This document shows positions 62,244 to 64,000 of a DNA stretch of 64,000 bases, in pieces. A program made the position numbers and the translations under genes. Under the pieces are notes generated by a model. The model ran no database searches. It saw only the letters and a list, made by a program, of their open reading frames with translations, and was not told the origin of the DNA. Source of the DNA: Salinisphaera shabanensis E1L3A. Lineage in GTDB: Bacteria; Pseudomonadota; Gammaproteobacteria; Nevskiales; Salinisphaeraceae. The stretch is from NCBI RefSeq assembly GCF_000215955.2, contig NZ_AFNV02000008.1, forward strand, positions 62,001 through 126,000, read 5' to 3'. Every line of letters begins with the position of its first letter. Positions within the stretch are counted from its first letter, which is position 1.

Positions 62244-63155
62244 ATGTATGTACGCGTACTCGGATCGGCCGCCGGCGGCGGCTTTCCGCAGTGGAATACC
62301 AATGTCGGGCTCAACCGTAAACTGCACGAGGGTACGACGCGGGCCGAGGCTCGCACACAGTCTTCGATTGCGGTAAGCGCGGATTACAAGCACTGGCTAT
62401 TGGTTAACGCCTCGCCCGACGTACGCCAGCAGATTCTGGATTTCGAAGCATTACGCGCGGCGCCGGAAAGTCGTGGCACCGGCATCGGCGCCGTGCTGCT
62501 CATGGACAGCCAGATCGATCACGCTACGGGGCTGATCATCCTGCGCGAGGGCGACACGCTGCCCGTGTGGTCGACGCGGCCGGTCTATGAAGATCTCACC
62601 ACCGGCCTGCCGCTGTTCAACGTGCTTTCGCATTACTGCGGCGTGGATTGGCACGAGATCGATACCGCGGCCGATCGTTTCGCGATCGACGGCGTGCCGG
62701 GGCTGTCGTTTCGTGCCGTCGAGCTGTCGTCGGCCGCGCCGCCGTATTCGCCACATCGCGGCGACCCGCATCCGGGCGACAACATCGGCCTGATCGTCAC
62801 CGACGAGACTACCGGCGGCACGCTGTTCTATGCGCCCGGCCTCGGCGCGCCGGACGACAGCATCGCCGCCGTCGCACGCGAATCGGACTGCCTGCTCGTA
62901 GACGGCACCTTCTTCACCGAAACCGAAATGATCGACCAGGGCGTGGGCGTGAAGCCGGCCGCCGCGATGGGCCATCTGCCCCAGTCCGGCGAGAACGGCA
63001 TGCTCGCCTGGCTGGCGAACTTTCCCGACAAGCGCCGGGTGCTTATTCATATTAACAACACGAATCCGATTCTCGATCCGGATTCGCCCGAGCGCGCCAC
63101 GGTTGAAAACGCGGGCGTCGAAGTGGCTCATGACGGCATGGAACTGAAACTGTGA
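62244..63155 (+). CDS. pqqB: PqqB, PQQ biosynthesis protein
   Basis: 303 residues, the family length, with a metallo-beta-lactamase-like fold. [20 protein letters not shown] opens the protein and [15 protein letters not shown] holds metal ligands. It acts in the hydroxylation steps of the PQQ precursor before PqqC. The ATG at 62244 (AGGATG upstream) fits the family exactly; an upstream TTG would add six residues. The pqqA peptide gene usual at this place is not found in the 94-base gap. Confidence 0.95.
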   Translation: MYVRVLGSAAGGGFPQWNTNVGLNRKLHEGTTRAEARTQSSIAVSADYKHWLLVNASPDVRQQILDFEALRAAPESRGTGIGAVLLMDSQIDHATGLIILREGDTLPVWSTRPVYEDLTTGLPLFNVLSHYCGVDWHEIDTAADRFAIDGVPGLSFRAVELSSAAPPYSPHRGDPHPGDNIGLIVTDETTGGTLFYAPGLGAPDDSIAAVARESDCLLVDGTFFTETEMIDQGVGVKPAAAMGHLPQSGENGMLAWLANFPDKRRVLIHINNTNPILDPDSPERATVENAGVEVAHDGMELKL

Positions 63156-63898
63156 GCGTTGCGATTGACGAGCGCGAAGCCTGGCCGCGCGACGAGTTCG
63201 AAGCCCGCCTGCGGGCACTCGGCGCGCGCTATCACATTCATCATCCCTATCACCGGATGATGCACGAAGGCCGCTGCACGCCGGCGCAGATACGCGGCTG
63301 GGTGCTCAACCGCTACTACTACCAGGTGTGCATCCCCATCAAGGATGCCAACGTGCTCGCCAACTGCCCGGATCCAGCCGCACGCCAGCTCTGGGTCCAG
63401 CGCCTCATCGACCACGACGGTGCGCCGGGCGAAACCGGCGGCATCGAAGCCTGGCTGATGCTGGCCGAAGCCACGGGCCTGGATCGCGACCGCGTCGCGA
63501 ATCTCACCGACCTGTTGCCTGGCGTGCGCTTCGCCGTGGATGCGTACGTGAACTTCGCCCGGCGGGCGACCTGGCAGGAAGCGGCCTGCTCATCGCTCAC
63601 CGAACTGTTCGCCCCCGAAATCCACCAGCAGCGCCTGACCGGTTGGCCCGATCACTACCCCTGGATCGACGACGCCGGCCTGAGCTATTTTCGCAAACGC
63701 CTGTCCGAAGCCCGGCGCGATGTCGAACACGGCCTGACCGTCACCCTCGACTACTTCACCACTCGCGCCGAGCAGGAACACGCGCTGAACATTCTCCAGT
63801 TCAAGCTCGACGTGCTCTGGAGCATGCTCGATGCGATGTGGATGGCCTATGTCGAAGAGCGCCCGCCCTACCACAGCTGCCCGGAACCCAGCCGATGA
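63152..63898 (+). CDS. pqqC: PqqC, pyrroloquinoline-quinone synthase
   Basis: 248 residues of the helical PqqC family, which catalyses the final ring closure and oxidation to PQQ without a cofactor. [18 protein letters not shown] and the [13 protein letters not shown] segment are typical. The GTG start overlaps the pqqB stop (GTGA), and the stop overlaps pqqD. Confidence 0.95.
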   Translation: MSVAIDEREAWPRDEFEARLRALGARYHIHHPYHRMMHEGRCTPAQIRGWVLNRYYYQVCIPIKDANVLANCPDPAARQLWVQRLIDHDGAPGETGGIEAWLMLAEATGLDRDRVANLTDLLPGVRFAVDAYVNFARRATWQEAACSSLTELFAPEIHQQRLTGWPDHYPWIDDAGLSYFRKRLSEARRDVEHGLTVTLDYFTTRAEQEHALNILQFKLDVLWSMLDAMWMAYVEERPPYHSCPEPSR

Positions 63899-64000
63899 GC
63901 ACGCCGGAAACGATCAGCGCCAACGCCGTGCCCCGGATCGCGCGTGGCCACCGGCTGCAGTTCGAGCCGGCCCAGGAGTGCCACGTGCTGCTCTACCCGG
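63895..64000 (+). CDS. pqqD: PqqD, PQQ peptide chaperone (5' part only)
   Basis: The first 35 residues before the window edge, ending in QECHVLLYP, match the PqqD start ([16 protein letters not shown]). PqqD binds the PqqA peptide for the radical-SAM enzyme PqqE. ATGA overlap with pqqC. Confidence 0.88.
   Translation, partial: MSTPETISANAVPRIARGHRLQFEPAQECHVLLYP

Noticed and set aside
1-64000. Search by eye for mobile elements, CRISPR repeats and RNA genes
   Set aside because: No transposase, integrase, regular spaced repeats, tRNA or rRNA sequence was recognised.

Overview
The window is from a high-GC, Gram-negative proteobacterium, most likely a gammaproteobacterium. The signs are two TonB-dependent receptors, Tat and Sec signal peptides, PQQ biosynthesis genes and sigma-54 promoters. 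Acidic loops in the outer-membrane proteins would suit a marine or halophilic host, but I cannot fix the genus. I see no rRNA, tRNA, insertion sequence or CRISPR array.

Left part (1 to about 24.8 kb): a nitrogen-scavenging region for purines, ureides and ring amides. It holds a barbiturase/cyanuric acid hydrolase, the urate set (OHCU decarboxylase, uricase, HIU hydrolase), xanthine dehydrogenase XdhABC, a lone allophanate-hydrolase C-terminal-type domain, a biuret hydrolase, an HpxW-like oxamate amidohydrolase, and a second isochorismatase-like hydrolase that may act on triuret. That second hydrolase heads an operon with a cupin, a CocE-type hydrolase, ABC transporter parts, a flavin oxidase and a creatininase-family enzyme. 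An 8-oxoguanine deaminase, an MFS transporter, the missing ABC binding protein, two paralogous 2OG-Fe(II) oxygenases and a rubredoxin follow. Five promoters in this region carry a correctly spaced -24/-12 sigma-54 element, and each lies on or next to a palindrome of the form GTTGYATRCAAC. Together they look like one regulon under nitrogen control plus a specific regulator encoded elsewhere.

Middle (24.8 to 34 kb): general functions. These are an MHYT-GGDEF-EAL protein, a crotonase, a double-hotdog thioesterase, a SulP transporter with a tandem UspA protein, a zinc alcohol dehydrogenase and a Gfa-type formaldehyde-activating enzyme.

Right part (34 to 64 kb): the accessory machinery of a PQQ-dependent alcohol oxidation system. 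It holds a SoxYZ-like carrier and SoxH-like hydrolase, a flavocytochrome c pair (flavoprotein gene frameshifted in a poly-G run), an ExbB/ExbD-like four-gene module, and a seven-gene operon with a NitT/TauT-type transporter plus a Ped-type ABC transporter. After a TetR/DUF4442 island come two TonB receptors, a PepSY protein, a NarX/LuxR-type two-component system, an aldehyde dehydrogenase, a sigma-54 activator and pqqBCD. Sigma-54 promoters face the aldehyde dehydrogenase and pqqB on either side of the activator gene. No quinoprotein dehydrogenase and no pqqA are visible, so those must lie outside. Ped-type transporters and PepSY proteins have been linked to lanthanides in other bacteria, so this part may serve a lanthanide-using quinoprotein; that is inference.
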